The notes beneath the pieces are model-generated. The model was not told where the DNA came from, made no database searches, and was given only the letters and a program-made list of their open reading frames with translations. Shown here piece by piece: positions 25,777-34,933 of a DNA stretch of 64,000 nucleotides. The position numbers and the translations under genes were made by a program. This DNA is from Anaerolineales bacterium (GTDB lineage Bacteria > Chloroflexota > Anaerolineae > Anaerolineales > Villigracilaceae), in contig JACKAV010000003.1 of NCBI GenBank assembly GCA_020634895.1, forward strand, positions 1-64,000, read 5' to 3'. Position 1 is the stretch's first letter, and every line of letters begins with the position of its first letter.

Positions 25777-26250
25777 ATGCCAACCAATTTCCTTACCAAA
25801 GAGGGTTATCAGAAATTGCAGGAAGAGCTCGAACACCTGCGCACTGTAAAGCGTCAGGAAGTGGCAGCGCGCCTGCATGAAGCAATGGAAGGTGGCGAAC
25901 TGATCGAGAACGCCGAATACGAAGCCGCCAAGAACGAACAGGCTTTTGTGGAAGGGCGTATTCAGGAATTGGATCTTTTGCTTGCCACTGCCCAGATTAT
26001 TGAAGATAATGGCAAGGGCAGCAAGAAGCACGATGCCATTCAAGTTGGTTCCAAAGTAACCATTAAAGAAGGCAATTACGATTCGGAAACTTTTATCATC
26101 GTGGGCGCGGCGGAAGCCAATCCTCGCGAAGGCAAGATCTCGAACGAATCTCCCATCGGCAAAGCCATTCTTGGACATAAAGTGGGCGATACCGTGAAAG
26201 TTGAAACTCCCGGCGGTACCTACAACGTGAAGATTCTTAAGGTCGCCTAG
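25777..26250 (+). CDS. greA: transcription elongation factor GreA
   Basis: 157 residues, the usual length. The N-terminal coiled coil ends in the acidic tip GGELIENAEYEAAKNEQ, which reaches into RNA polymerase to stimulate cleavage of backtracked RNA. The C-terminal FKBP-like domain includes VGSKVTIKEGN and SPIGKAILGHKVGD. I chose the start at 25777 (MPTNFLTKEGYQKL), the conserved beginning; upstream open codons belong to the structured leader. lysS follows, separated by a strong terminator. Confidence 0.95.
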   Translation: MPTNFLTKEGYQKLQEELEHLRTVKRQEVAARLHEAMEGGELIENAEYEAAKNEQAFVEGRIQELDLLLATAQIIEDNGKGSKKHDAIQVGSKVTIKEGNYDSETFIIVGAAEANPREGKISNESPIGKAILGHKVGDTVKVETPGGTYNVKILKVA

Positions 26251-26269
26251 ATTTAGGACGCGCCTTGTT

Positions 26270-26304
26270 GCCCCGCGTCCATTTTGGGATGTGGGGCTTT
26301 TTTT
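26270..26304 (+). terminator. terminator of greA
   Basis: GCCCCGCGTCC (26270-26280) pairs over 11 positions (two G-U) with GGATGTGGGGC (26287-26297), followed by seven T. Confidence 0.85.
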
Positions 26305-26374
26305 ATACATCACCCTTTCTTTCTTCTTTGTGAGATGAATGAAAGAAGAAAGAGGAAAGAAGAAGTAATTTTCC

Positions 26375-27886
26375 GTGACTGAATACAACTCTCTTGAAAA
26401 GATCCGTTTGCAAAAAGTAGAGGAACTCCGCGCCGAGGGTGTGGAGCCGTATCCCACACGCGCAAAACGGACTCACACCAGCGCACAGGCGATCGCTGAA
26501 TTCGAAAAAGACGAAACGAAGGAAGTGACCGTGACCCTTGCCGGACGCATCCGCTCGATGCGCCCAAAGGGGAAACTGGCTTTTGCCCATATCGAAGATG
26601 GTTATGGGAAGATCCAATTATTTTTCCGTGTGAATGAAGTGGGGGAGGACCGCCTTGCCTTCTTCAGCAAGATGTTCGACCTCGGTGACTTTATCGAAGC
26701 GACAGGCGCGATGATGCGCACGAAAGCCGGTGAAATCTCGCTTCTCGTCCATGACTTCAAGCTGCTCGCCAAATCCATTTCGCCGCTCCCCGCTGACAAG
26801 GATGTGAAGCAAGAGGACGGTACGGTTGTCCGCTATGCTTCATTGGACGATGTGGAATTGCGCGCCCGCCAGCGTTACGCGGACTTGGCAGTCAACCCCG
26901 AAGTGCGCGATACCTTCCGCAAACGCGCGAAGTTGATCAGGTCCCTGCGGACATTCCTCGATGAACATGGCTTCCTTGAAGTGGAAACGCCGATCCTCCA
27001 GCCGTTGTATGGCGGCGCGGCGGCGCGTCCGTTCACTACGCATCACAATGAACTCGACCAGGATATGTACCTGCGTATCTCATTCGAGTTGTATCTCAAA
27101 AGATTACTGGTCGGTAATTTGGAACGTGTCTATGAAATTGGACGCGACTTCCGCAACGAAGGTGTGTCGTTCAAGCATAATCCTGAATTCACGCAATTGG
27201 AATTCTATTGGGCGTACGCGGATTATTTACAGGTGATGGAACTCACCGAGCAGATGGTCTCCTACGCCGCCGAGCAGGTGACCGGTTCCACCAAGGTCAA
27301 ATTTGGCGAGCATGAATTGGAATTCAAACCGCCGTGGAAGCGTGTGGAAATGCGTCAGGGCATCATCGAAACCAGCGGCATTGATATTGCCGAGCACAAA
27401 ACGGCTGAGGCGTTGCTCAAAGCCATTCACGAGAAACTGCCCAAGGCGGCGCCTGATCCGAAATCGACGCGCGGTAAGTTGATCGATTTCCTCGTCAGCG
27501 AATATCTCGAGCCAACGCTCATCCAGCCGACGTTCCTGTACAACTATCCGCGCGATATTTCACCGCTGGCAAAATCCATGCCCGGTGATCCGCTCACGGT
27601 GGAACGTTTTGAAGGGTATGTGGCGGGCTTTGAGTTATGCAATGCCTTCACCGAGTTGAATGATCCGCTTGATCAGGAACAGCGCTTCCTCGAAATGGGA
27701 CGCGATTACGAAGCCGATGATGAGGAGAAGCATCCGCTCGATGAAGATTATCTGCGTGCCATGCGTTATGGCATGCCCCCCAATGGCGGCTTCGGCATGG
27801 GCGTTGACCGTTTGACGATGGTCTTCACGAACAAACGCTCCATTCGTGATGTGCTTTTGTTCCCGGCGTTGCGGAAGGAAGAATAA
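26375..27886 (+). CDS. lysS: lysyl-tRNA synthetase, class II
   Basis: 503 residues, near the usual LysS length. The N-terminal OB-fold anticodon-binding domain (VTLAGRIRSMRPKGKLAFAH) is followed by the class II core: motif 1 region (FLEVETPILQPLYGGAAARP), motif 2 FRNEGVSFKHNPEFTQLE, and motif 3 GFGMGVDRLTMVF. The start is a GTG at 26375, which gives the natural N-terminus; upstream is purine-rich but has no clear Shine-Dalgarno sequence. It has its own terminator at 27893. Confidence 0.95.
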   Translation: MTEYNSLEKIRLQKVEELRAEGVEPYPTRAKRTHTSAQAIAEFEKDETKEVTVTLAGRIRSMRPKGKLAFAHIEDGYGKIQLFFRVNEVGEDRLAFFSKMFDLGDFIEATGAMMRTKAGEISLLVHDFKLLAKSISPLPADKDVKQEDGTVVRYASLDDVELRARQRYADLAVNPEVRDTFRKRAKLIRSLRTFLDEHGFLEVETPILQPLYGGAAARPFTTHHNELDQDMYLRISFELYLKRLLVGNLERVYEIGRDFRNEGVSFKHNPEFTQLEFYWAYADYLQVMELTEQMVSYAAEQVTGSTKVKFGEHELEFKPPWKRVEMRQGIIETSGIDIAEHKTAEALLKAIHEKLPKAAPDPKSTRGKLIDFLVSEYLEPTLIQPTFLYNYPRDISPLAKSMPGDPLTVERFEGYVAGFELCNAFTELNDPLDQEQRFLEMGRDYEADDEEKHPLDEDYLRAMRYGMPPNGGFGMGVDRLTMVFTNKRSIRDVLLFPALRKEE

Positions 27887-27892
27887 AATTTT

Positions 27893-27921
27893 AGAGGCGG
27901 ACGAAAGTCTGCCTCTTTTTT
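27893..27921 (+). terminator. terminator of lysS
   Basis: AGAGGCGGAC (27893-27902), loop GAAA, GTCTGCCTCT (27907-27916), then a T-run. Confidence 0.85.
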
Positions 27922-27973
27922 GTCTTCCAAAAAGCCGATTACAATGGGCAAAACCCACTTGAAAGGTGACCCG

Positions 27974-29245
27974 ATGAATTTCTCCACCACGCGCGATTTT
28001 GCCCTTCAACTTGACGCACAGGATAAGCTCGCCTCTTTCAAAGAGGCGTTTGTTATTTCAGACCCAAGCCTGGTCTACTTTGACGGAAACTCACTCGGCA
28101 TGATGCCCAAAGCTGCGCAGGAAAAAGCGCGCCAAATTGTGGATGAGCAATGGGGCAAGGATTTGATCCGCGGCTGGAACAAAGGTTGGTGGGATGCTCC
28201 TTCACGTGTGGGGGATAAGATCGGTCATCTCATTGGAGCCGCGCCAGGTCAAACTCTTGTTGGCGATACAGTCTCGGTCAACCTTTTCAAACTTGCTACG
28301 TCCGCGCTGATGTTACAACCGAACAAAACAAGAATCATTACGGATGCTTTCAACTTTCCATCTGATCTTTATATTTTGCAAGGTATGAAATACACACTTG
28401 GTAATCACCACGAGATCATCCGCATCGGTTCCAACGACAACGATATCACGCCCGACCTCGCCGCGCTTGAAGCCGCCATCAACGAGAACACTGCGCTCGT
28501 CACACTTTCCCATGTCGTTTTCAAAAGCGGTTACATGTACGATATGCAGCGCATCACCGATCTCGCCCACGAAAAAGGCGCGCTCGTCCTCTGGGACCTC
28601 AGCCACTCTGTCGGCTCCGTTCCCGTCCACCTCGACGATTGCAACGCGGATTTTGCCATTGGATGCACCTACAAATACCTCAACGGCGGTCCCGGCGCGC
28701 CCGCGTTCTTTTACGTCAACAAAAACATTCAAGAAAAACTCACTTCGCCGATTTGGGGTTGGTGGGGTCAAAAAAATCCCTTCGACTTCGATCTCGATTA
28801 TGAACCCGCTCCCGGCGCTCAACGCTTTTTGGTCGGCACGCAACCGATGATCTCGCTCCTTACAATGGAAGCAGCTCTCGAACCGATTCTCCAAGCGGGC
28901 ATGGATACGCTCCGCGAAAAATCCATTTTGATGACAGATTTCGCCTCATTCTTAACGGAGAGTTGGCTTGTCCCCCTCGGCTTTTCTTTAGGCTCCTCGC
29001 TTGATTCTGCCATGCGCGGATCGCACATCAGCATCCGCCACTCCGAAGGCTACCGCATCAACCGCGCCCTTATCGAAGAAATGAATCTCATTCCAGACTT
29101 CCGCGCGCCTGATAATCTCCGCCTCGGCTTTGCGCCGTTGTATCTTTCCTTCGCTGATGTTTGGGAAGGCTTTGACCGTATCCGCCGCGTGATGGAAGAA
29201 AAACGCTACGAGAAATATCCGCAGCAAAAAATGCCAGTAACTTAA
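27974..29245 (+). CDS. kynU: kynureninase
   Basis: 423 residues, a PLP fold-type I enzyme that cleaves kynurenine to anthranilate and alanine. Family marks are VYFDGNSLGMMPK at the N-terminus, SHVVFKSGYMYD, the PLP-phosphate region DLSHSVGSVPVHL and the Schiff-base Lys in CTYKYLNGGPGAPAF. I chose the ATG at 27974 with aaaggtg upstream; 18 earlier codons overlap the terminator region. No tryptophan dioxygenase or kynurenine formamidase lies nearby, so the pathway is incomplete locally. Confidence 0.9.
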   Translation: MNFSTTRDFALQLDAQDKLASFKEAFVISDPSLVYFDGNSLGMMPKAAQEKARQIVDEQWGKDLIRGWNKGWWDAPSRVGDKIGHLIGAAPGQTLVGDTVSVNLFKLATSALMLQPNKTRIITDAFNFPSDLYILQGMKYTLGNHHEIIRIGSNDNDITPDLAALEAAINENTALVTLSHVVFKSGYMYDMQRITDLAHEKGALVLWDLSHSVGSVPVHLDDCNADFAIGCTYKYLNGGPGAPAFFYVNKNIQEKLTSPIWGWWGQKNPFDFDLDYEPAPGAQRFLVGTQPMISLLTMEAALEPILQAGMDTLREKSILMTDFASFLTESWLVPLGFSLGSSLDSAMRGSHISIRHSEGYRINRALIEEMNLIPDFRAPDNLRLGFAPLYLSFADVWEGFDRIRRVMEEKRYEKYPQQKMPVT

Positions 29246-29262
29246 GTATAAGGAGAGGAAAT

Positions 29263-29910
29263 ATGTATCAAAAACCAGACACCATTAAGATTTCCGCAGC
29301 GCTAAGAGAGGATATCCATGCCACTCATGCCGATTTGCATGTGACCGTCAAAGGGTCGTCGCTGTTTAGCGGGGAAGAGGCGATGAAAAAAGCCAGAGAG
29401 GTGAATCAACTCGTCGAAGCGCTGACAGGTTTCGGCGTCAAGAGTGAGGCGATTTCCTTGCAGGGAGTCCGCATCGAGTCGGCGAGTGGTGCGCTGCTTA
29501 AGTCATCCAGCGCGATGTATCGTCTTAAGATCCGCTGTGAGGATTTGAATCAATTTGCAGGCATGTTGGATGTGATCGCTGCGCAGAAAAATGCGACTGT
29601 GGAACGCATCGAATGGAAATACAATGAAGAGGAAGCGCACAAACGATTATTGAAGAGCGTGATCGAGATGGCGAAAACCAAAGCGATGGAAATAGCTTCA
29701 TTGCTCGGAGTGAAATTACTTGGCGTGTATGATTTCATCGAAAATACGTATGATGAAGAAGCACCGATTCCGTTTCAAGCGCAGGCACTGCCGATGAAAC
29801 GAGCGATGCCTTCTGCGGCGGAACCGAATTTGGGAATGGAAATCCAACACAATAAAACCATTCATGTTAATGTGGATGTTTGGTATCGAGTGTCTGAATT
29901 TCAAGGCTAG
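29263..29910 (+). CDS. SIMPL-domain (DUF541) protein
   Basis: 215 residues covering one SIMPL/DUF541 domain (for example ISLQGVRIESASG and AKTKAMEIASLLGVKLLGV). No signal peptide is visible, unlike many periplasmic members such as YggE. The family is linked with oxidative-stress resistance in some bacteria, but the molecular role is unclear. A strong aaggagagg ribosome site precedes the ATG, 17 bases after kynU. Confidence 0.75.
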   Translation: MYQKPDTIKISAALREDIHATHADLHVTVKGSSLFSGEEAMKKAREVNQLVEALTGFGVKSEAISLQGVRIESASGALLKSSSAMYRLKIRCEDLNQFAGMLDVIAAQKNATVERIEWKYNEEEAHKRLLKSVIEMAKTKAMEIASLLGVKLLGVYDFIENTYDEEAPIPFQAQALPMKRAMPSAAEPNLGMEIQHNKTIHVNVDVWYRVSEFQG

Positions 29911-29964
29911 CACTAATGTTCTATTAATGATAAAATCTCTCTTCCCCAAGGAGAGATTTTATTT

Positions 29965-30942
29965 ATGAGCGCCACGATTCAAGTTGACCAATTGAGCAAG
30001 ACGTACAAAGTGCCTGAGCGCAAGGGTGGATTTGGCGCAGCCGTCCGTAGTTTTTTTAAACGTAAATATAAGGAAGTGAAAGCCGTCCAAGAGGTAAATT
30101 TTACGATCGAGCGCGGAGAGATCGTTGGTTTTCTCGGACCGAACGGCGCAGGCAAAACCACTACGCTAAAAATGCTTTCCGGTTTGCTGCATCCAACCAA
30201 TGGCAAAGCAAATGTGCTTGGCTTCACACCGTGGGAATTGAAGCAGGAATATCTCCGTTCGATCACGCTGGTGATGGGTCAACGCAACCGCCTCTCGTGG
30301 GATATTCCCGCCGCCGATTCGTTCCTGTTGAATCAAGCCATTTACCGCCTCTCCGATGACGAATATAAAAAGACGTACAAAGAACTCGATGAACTGCTTG
30401 AGCTTGAGCCACTGATGAAAAAACCGGTGCGCAATCTTTCACTTGGCGAACGCATGAAATGTGAAATTGCCGCCGGGCTGTTGCACCGACCGAAAGTTCT
30501 GTTTTTAGATGAGCCGACCATCGGTCTCGATATCACGGGGCAGGTTCGCATCCGCGAGTTTCTGCGTGAATACAACAAACGCACCGGCGCGACGATATTA
30601 CTTACCAGCCATTACATGGCGGATGTCACTGCGCTGTGCGAACGCATCATCATCATTCATCACGGTCAATTGAAATATGACGGCGGCATCACCAACCTTT
30701 CAAAGAAGATCGCGCCGTTTAAACTCATTGGCGTGATGTTGGCGGAATCCAATTCGCATGACTTATCGAAATACGGCACGCCGGTTCAAAATGAAGAGGA
30801 TTGGGAGAAGCGTTACATCCAGGTCAAAGCAGAGGATGTGACCCGCATCACATCTCGACTTTTAGCGGACTTGCCCATCCACGACATTACCATCGCCGAT
30901 CCGCCCATCGAAGATGTGATCGAGCAGGCGTTTAATTCGTAG
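29965..30942 (+). CDS. ABC transporter ATP-binding protein (ABC-2 exporter)
   Basis: 325 residues. Walker A is GPNGAGKTT (about 58-66), the signature is NLSLGERMK (about 157), Walker B is VLFLDEPTIGLD, and the H-loop His lies in LLTSHYMADVTAL. The basic stretch before the ABC core (FFKRKYKEVKAV) and the C-terminal ~80-residue extension are those of the NatA-like ABC-2 group. It precedes two six-helix permeases, so the three genes make one exporter with a heterodimeric membrane part. The substrate is unknown. Confidence 0.88.
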   Translation: MSATIQVDQLSKTYKVPERKGGFGAAVRSFFKRKYKEVKAVQEVNFTIERGEIVGFLGPNGAGKTTTLKMLSGLLHPTNGKANVLGFTPWELKQEYLRSITLVMGQRNRLSWDIPAADSFLLNQAIYRLSDDEYKKTYKELDELLELEPLMKKPVRNLSLGERMKCEIAAGLLHRPKVLFLDEPTIGLDITGQVRIREFLREYNKRTGATILLTSHYMADVTALCERIIIIHHGQLKYDGGITNLSKKIAPFKLIGVMLAESNSHDLSKYGTPVQNEEDWEKRYIQVKAEDVTRITSRLLADLPIHDITIADPPIEDVIEQAFNS

Positions 30943-30950
30943 CCTTTTAA

Positions 30951-31008
30951 CCGCGAAGTGCGCAAAGAAAAAACGTTGCGATCTTGGCGATCTTTGCGGT
31001 AGAGAGAA
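30951..31008. repeat. dispersed palindrome (CGCGAAGTGCGCAAAG / CTTTGCGGT family)
   Basis: aaccgcgaagtgcgcaaag and the inverted gcgatctttgcggt lie between the ATPase and permease genes and would make a hairpin inside the operon mRNA. Confidence 0.5.
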
Positions 31009-31019
31009 TTTGGTGAATC

Positions 31020-31817
31020 ATGTTCTTAATTTTCAAACGACTCTGGCAGGTCAACTGGGCGGAGCAATGGCAGTACCGCGCCAACTTGCTGATGTATCTT
31101 TTTTACTGGTTGGTTTCTCCCATCATTTACCTCGCCGTCTGGACGAGCATTGCGAATGTCAAAGGCAGTGTCAACGGATTCACTGCAAATGATTTCATCA
31201 CTTATTACATGGTTCTGCTGATTTGCGACCAGATGACCAGCAACATCGTCATTCATACCTTTGCCTACAAAATTCAAGATGGTACGCTTTCAGGAGAATT
31301 GATCAAACCGATCCATCCCTTGCTCACGAATGGACTGGTTAACAATATTGCATTCAAAGTCCTCACCATTATGGGGTTACTTCCCATTTGGATCATCCTA
31401 TTCTTCCTCTTCAAACCGAATTTTAGCGGCGTTGCCATCACGGGCGTTTTACTTTCCATTCCCATTATGGTCGTGGCATTCTTTATCGGTTATCTTCTCT
31501 CGGCAGCGATTACCTCACTTGCCTTCTGGACGACCCGCGTCTATTCCATTCATGAGTTTTATTTTGCGCTCATCCTGCTGTTCTCCGGTCAATTCGTGCC
31601 GCTGCCGCTCATGCCAAAATTGATTCAGGATATTGCTCAATATCTGCCGTTTCAATTGTTCCTGTATTTCCCCATTCAATTGATCCTTGGCAAACTTTCT
31701 ACTGACCAGATCATTCTGGGATATGTCATGGCAGGAGTCTGGCTTGTGATCGCCATCGTCACTTTCAATTGGGTCTGGCGGCAGGGCGTAAAGCAATATT
31801 CCGCGGTGGGAGCGTAA
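31020..31817 (+). CDS. ABC-2 family transporter permease 1 (DUF990-like)
   Basis: 265 residues with about six membrane helices (for example LLMYLFYWLVSPIIYLAVW and ISIPIMVVAFFIGYLLSAAI). The short basic N-terminus before the first helix and the loop KIQDGTLSGELIKPIHP are typical of this permease group. It is separated from the next permease by one base, so the two are translated together and probably form a heterodimer. Confidence 0.82.
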   Translation: MFLIFKRLWQVNWAEQWQYRANLLMYLFYWLVSPIIYLAVWTSIANVKGSVNGFTANDFITYYMVLLICDQMTSNIVIHTFAYKIQDGTLSGELIKPIHPLLTNGLVNNIAFKVLTIMGLLPIWIILFFLFKPNFSGVAITGVLLSIPIMVVAFFIGYLLSAAITSLAFWTTRVYSIHEFYFALILLFSGQFVPLPLMPKLIQDIAQYLPFQLFLYFPIQLILGKLSTDQIILGYVMAGVWLVIAIVTFNWVWRQGVKQYSAVGA

Positions 31818-31818
31818 C

Positions 31819-32604
31819 ATGCGAATTTTCAAACTCCTTTCCGCATTCTTCAAAGTGAACGTTCAAATGTCGCTTGCTTATCGCGCCGATACGGTAGTGA
31901 ACATTCTTCTCAACTTGATGTGGCTTGGCTGGGAACTGCTCAGCCTGAACATCATCTTCAATAACACCGATACGCTCGGCGGGTGGGGGCTTGGCGAATT
32001 GATCGCTCTGCTGGGCGTGTTCCGTCTCGTCAACACCATGATGATCGCCTTCATCTGGCCCAACACCGAAAAATTCAATCAATCCATCCGCGATGGCTCA
32101 ATGGACTACACCATTCTTCAGCCGGTCAGCAGCATGTTCCTCGTCACATTCTCGCGCATCACTGTCTGGCGATTTTGGGATTTGATCCTTGCGACCGTTC
32201 TGATTGTCGTCGGCGTGAATATGTCGGCTGAGACGACAACCGCGCCTCAGATCCTGACCTTTATCCTGCTCGCCATCACAGGCATGATCATCATCTACAG
32301 CCTTTGGATCATCCTCATCGCGCTGACGTTTTGGTTCGTCAAATTCGACAATAACGTCACCATCCTGCAAGCGCTCATGGATTCGGGTCGGTATCCAGCC
32401 ACGGTATACCCGGCGTGGTTGCGGATCATTGTCACGTTCATCATTCCGATTGCCGTAGCAACGACGATTCCATTGCAAGCGTTGCGTGGAGAATTAAGCG
32501 CAATTCAAATTGCCGTCTTTTTTGCGGTAAGCGTTATCAGTTTTTTTGTCGCTTCGAGGGTGTGGAAGGCAGGCTTGCGTCAATATAGCGGCGCAAGCAG
32601 TTGA
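31819..32604 (+). CDS. ABC-2 family transporter permease 2 (DUF990-like)
   Basis: 261 residues, about six helices, homologous in layout to the preceding permease: SIRDGSMDYTILQPVSSMF corresponds to the DGTLSGELIKP loop of the first. It ends with ASRVWKAGLRQYSGASS, a tail form also seen in the first permease (WRQGVKQYSAVGA), supporting an old duplication. Last gene of the transporter operon. Confidence 0.82.
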   Translation: MRIFKLLSAFFKVNVQMSLAYRADTVVNILLNLMWLGWELLSLNIIFNNTDTLGGWGLGELIALLGVFRLVNTMMIAFIWPNTEKFNQSIRDGSMDYTILQPVSSMFLVTFSRITVWRFWDLILATVLIVVGVNMSAETTTAPQILTFILLAITGMIIIYSLWIILIALTFWFVKFDNNVTILQALMDSGRYPATVYPAWLRIIVTFIIPIAVATTIPLQALRGELSAIQIAVFFAVSVISFFVASRVWKAGLRQYSGASS

Positions 32605-32608
32605 CAAT

Positions 32609-32642
32609 AAAAAGCGGAGGTTTCAAACCTCCGCTTTTTATT
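32609..32642. terminator. bidirectional terminator, ABC operon and methyltransferase
   Basis: AAAGCGGAGGTTT (32611-32623) and AAACCTCCGCTTT (32625-32637) flanked by A and T runs, between convergent genes; it overlaps the stop of the minus-strand gene. Confidence 0.85.
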
Positions 32643-33453
32643 TCCTGTTGAATTTTGACCGGCTGTATAAGGTAATTCCCGCCGAAGCCGAAACGTTAAG
32701 CGACTCCACGCGGTCACTGATCGGAATGCGAACTGTAAGGGTTGCAGCCTTTTCAACCTCCGGTGAGCAGCCTTCCTTTTCACTACCGAACACGATCAAC
32801 AAACGGTTGGGCGTGGATGCGGTGTCGTCAATGGTTTTCTCTGCGTCCATATCCATGACGACCATGGTCTCGTTATTCTTTTTGCAGTACTCCAAAAAGT
32901 CGGCAGTGGATGCGGTGATCATCGGCATGGTGAAGAGATACCCGCGGCTCGCGCGGATCAGGCGGCGGTCATACAGGTCGATCGGGTCCATGTTGAGCAG
33001 GAGAATCCCGCCGATGCCGAGAGCAAGTGACGTGCGGGTAATATTGCCGATATTGCCTGAAATACTCAAGTCTTCGAGCACAACCACATCTTTTTTAATG
33101 GACTTCAACGCCTCCAACCCGATGGGTTTGGGCATTTTGGCGATGGCGAATATGCGCGAGATCTTGTCGTTTTCGAAGAGCTTCTTCGTTGTGCGTTTTG
33201 CCACCTCGTGAATGCTGACGTGTTTCGGGAGTTTTTCCAAGAGTTTTTCAGAGGGTTTATCGTCCCCGGCAAAATACAGGGATTCGATCTCCACCCCGGC
33301 TTTCAAGGCTTCGAGGATATTCTCTTCATCGTCAATGAGGATTTTGTGCATTTCCTGCCTGCCGTTGCGGCTTAGCAGCTTGCGGATCGGTTGTGCCAGC
33401 GGATGCAGAAGGGAATCGATCAGGTTGGGATTATGTTCAATTTGCTCGGTCAT
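32638..33453 (-). CDS. SpoU/TrmH-family RNA 2'-O-ribose methyltransferase
   Basis: 271 residues. The N-terminal ~95 residues form the RNA 2'-O-methyltransferase substrate-binding domain seen in rRNA methylases of the TsnR/RlmB type. The SPOUT knot motifs are DLSISGNIGNITRTSLALG (motif 1, with Asn and Arg), LLIVFGSEKEGCSPEV (motif 2) and RIPISDRVESLNVSASAGI (motif 3). I chose the start at 33453 (MTEQIEHNPN). The target nucleotide is unknown. Confidence 0.85.
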   Translation of the reverse strand: MTEQIEHNPNLIDSLLHPLAQPIRKLLSRNGRQEMHKILIDDEENILEALKAGVEIESLYFAGDDKPSEKLLEKLPKHVSIHEVAKRTTKKLFENDKISRIFAIAKMPKPIGLEALKSIKKDVVVLEDLSISGNIGNITRTSLALGIGGILLLNMDPIDLYDRRLIRASRGYLFTMPMITASTADFLEYCKKNNETMVVMDMDAEKTIDDTASTPNRLLIVFGSEKEGCSPEVEKAATLTVRIPISDRVESLNVSASAGITLYSRSKFNRK

Positions 33454-33513
33454 GAGTTCATCATAACCTTTTGAAGGAAGGGATGTCAAGCAGTGAAAAG
33501 ACAATGAAATCCT

Positions 33514-33595
33514 TCACCACAGGGAGCACAGAGTTCACGGAGTAAAACAAAAGCGAATCTCTGTGTGCTCTGTGGTGGAATTACTTCCGAATGTA
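33514..33595. repeat. dispersed palindrome, 'CACAGAGAGCACAGAG' family, copy 3
   Basis: ttcaccacagggagcacaga ... gtgtgctctgtggtggaatt is a long imperfect palindrome followed by acttccgaatgtagg. The same tail follows the copy at 46608, so the element has a conserved 3' end. Confidence 0.6.
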
Positions 33596-33645
33596 GGTAC
33601 TTCTTCTTGAATGGCAAAAGGGTAAAATTGGGGCGAGGAGATATT

Positions 33646-34263
33646 ATGGAATACTATCTGACCAGCACTCCCATACCCGGCATGCTGCTGTGGTTCGTTC
33701 TTTATGTCAGCGATTACTACATGACCTTGTCCACTGCGCGGGGATACAAGAAAATGGGGATCTTCCATTTTGAAAAAAGTTTTGAGTTGACGCCCCAATT
33801 TCAAAAGGACGTCGACGGACAGGCTCGCGTTTCCCGGCGGCATCTTTTTTATCTCTTCGCTTATACATTCGTTATTCTATTCTTTTGGTACCTTTTTGTG
33901 AAATCATTGGGAATGGATTTTTTGTATTCCTTCTTCATCGGCGCGCTGCTGTTGCTGGAAACCGCGGTTCATATGCGTCATTTCCGCAACCTGCGGCAGG
34001 TCATCATCTACGAGCGTGAAGGCGGATTAAGCGGCAGTATCACATTTGGACAGCGCTTTTCCTACCTCCTTTCTGCGTTCGATATGTATTCCTACGCGGT
34101 GTTATTCCTGCTCGTGTTCGTGCTTACATTCAGTCCCTTCTTTTTGGGAGGCGCATTCTCATGCTTTGCAACCGGCTTTCGTCACAACCGGTACGGAAAA
34201 AAACTCCCTTCCGCTCAGGCAGTCCAAACGGCAGAACCAAATGCAGATCCTTCATCAGGATAA
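33646..34263 (+). CDS. membrane protein of unknown function, about four helices
   Basis: 205 residues from an ATG at 33646 with a strong gaggag ribosome site. Hydrophobic segments are TPIPGMLLWFVLYVSDYYM, LFYLFAYTFVILFFWYLF, FLYSFFIGALLLLETAV and YAVLFLLVFVLTFSPFFLG. No family recognised. The last 23 bases overlap the start of the RluA-type gene in another frame, so the two are probably co-expressed. Confidence 0.7.
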   Translation: MEYYLTSTPIPGMLLWFVLYVSDYYMTLSTARGYKKMGIFHFEKSFELTPQFQKDVDGQARVSRRHLFYLFAYTFVILFFWYLFVKSLGMDFLYSFFIGALLLLETAVHMRHFRNLRQVIIYEREGGLSGSITFGQRFSYLLSAFDMYSYAVLFLLVFVLTFSPFFLGGAFSCFATGFRHNRYGKKLPSAQAVQTAEPNADPSSG

Positions 34264-34891
34264 CTTCATCGTTGCAGTGAACAAACCTGCGGGGTTGTCC
34301 GTCCTTGCGGAAGGCTGGGATCAGAACGCGCCCTATCTCGTGAAAATGCTTGAGGAGAAATTTGAAAAAGTCTGGACCGTTCACCGCATCGACAAAGTAA
34401 CAAGCGGCATTCTCCTTTTTGCATTGACCGCCGAGGCGCATCGCTCATTGAGCGTTCAATTCGAAACGCACGAAGTGGAAAAGTCCTATCACGCTCTTGT
34501 GAATGGAATTCCAAATTGGGATGAAAAAGTGACACGTTTTCCGCTGCGGGTGAATGTGGGACACAGACATCGGACTGTGGTGGATGACCGGAATGGAGTC
34601 GCCTCAGAGACGCGCTTCAGGCTGCTGGAACGCTACCAGGCTTCGGCGCTGCTGGAGGCGTCGCCCCGGACGGGGAGAACGCATCAGATACGAGTCCATG
34701 CCTACGCGTTGGGACATCCGCTTTTGGGCGATGTCCTTTATAGCGCGCCCGAATCCGAAGTGATCGCAAGGACGGCGCTTCATGCAAATTCATTGACCTT
34801 TACGCACCCCGAAACAGGTAAGAGGATGACCCTTCAAGCGGACTATCCTATGGATTTTGTGAAAGCTGTTGAGTTGTTGAGAGCTGATTAA
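34241..34891 (+). CDS. RluA-family RNA pseudouridine synthase
   Basis: 216 residues. The catalytic Asp is in VHRIDKVTSGILLFA, the RluA signature; the family also shows GRTHQIRVHAYALGHPLLGD near the C-terminus. It has no S4 domain, so it resembles short RluA/RluC-like enzymes acting on tRNA or rRNA; the site cannot be told. The start at 34241 (MQILHQDNFIVAVNKP) is set by the conserved beginning and lies inside the end of the previous gene. Confidence 0.88.
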   Translation: MQILHQDNFIVAVNKPAGLSVLAEGWDQNAPYLVKMLEEKFEKVWTVHRIDKVTSGILLFALTAEAHRSLSVQFETHEVEKSYHALVNGIPNWDEKVTRFPLRVNVGHRHRTVVDDRNGVASETRFRLLERYQASALLEASPRTGRTHQIRVHAYALGHPLLGDVLYSAPESEVIARTALHANSLTFTHPETGKRMTLQADYPMDFVKAVELLRAD

Positions 34892-34933
34892 GCCTGCTGA
34901 ATTTATGGTATATTTTTGATAAGGAGCAATTCC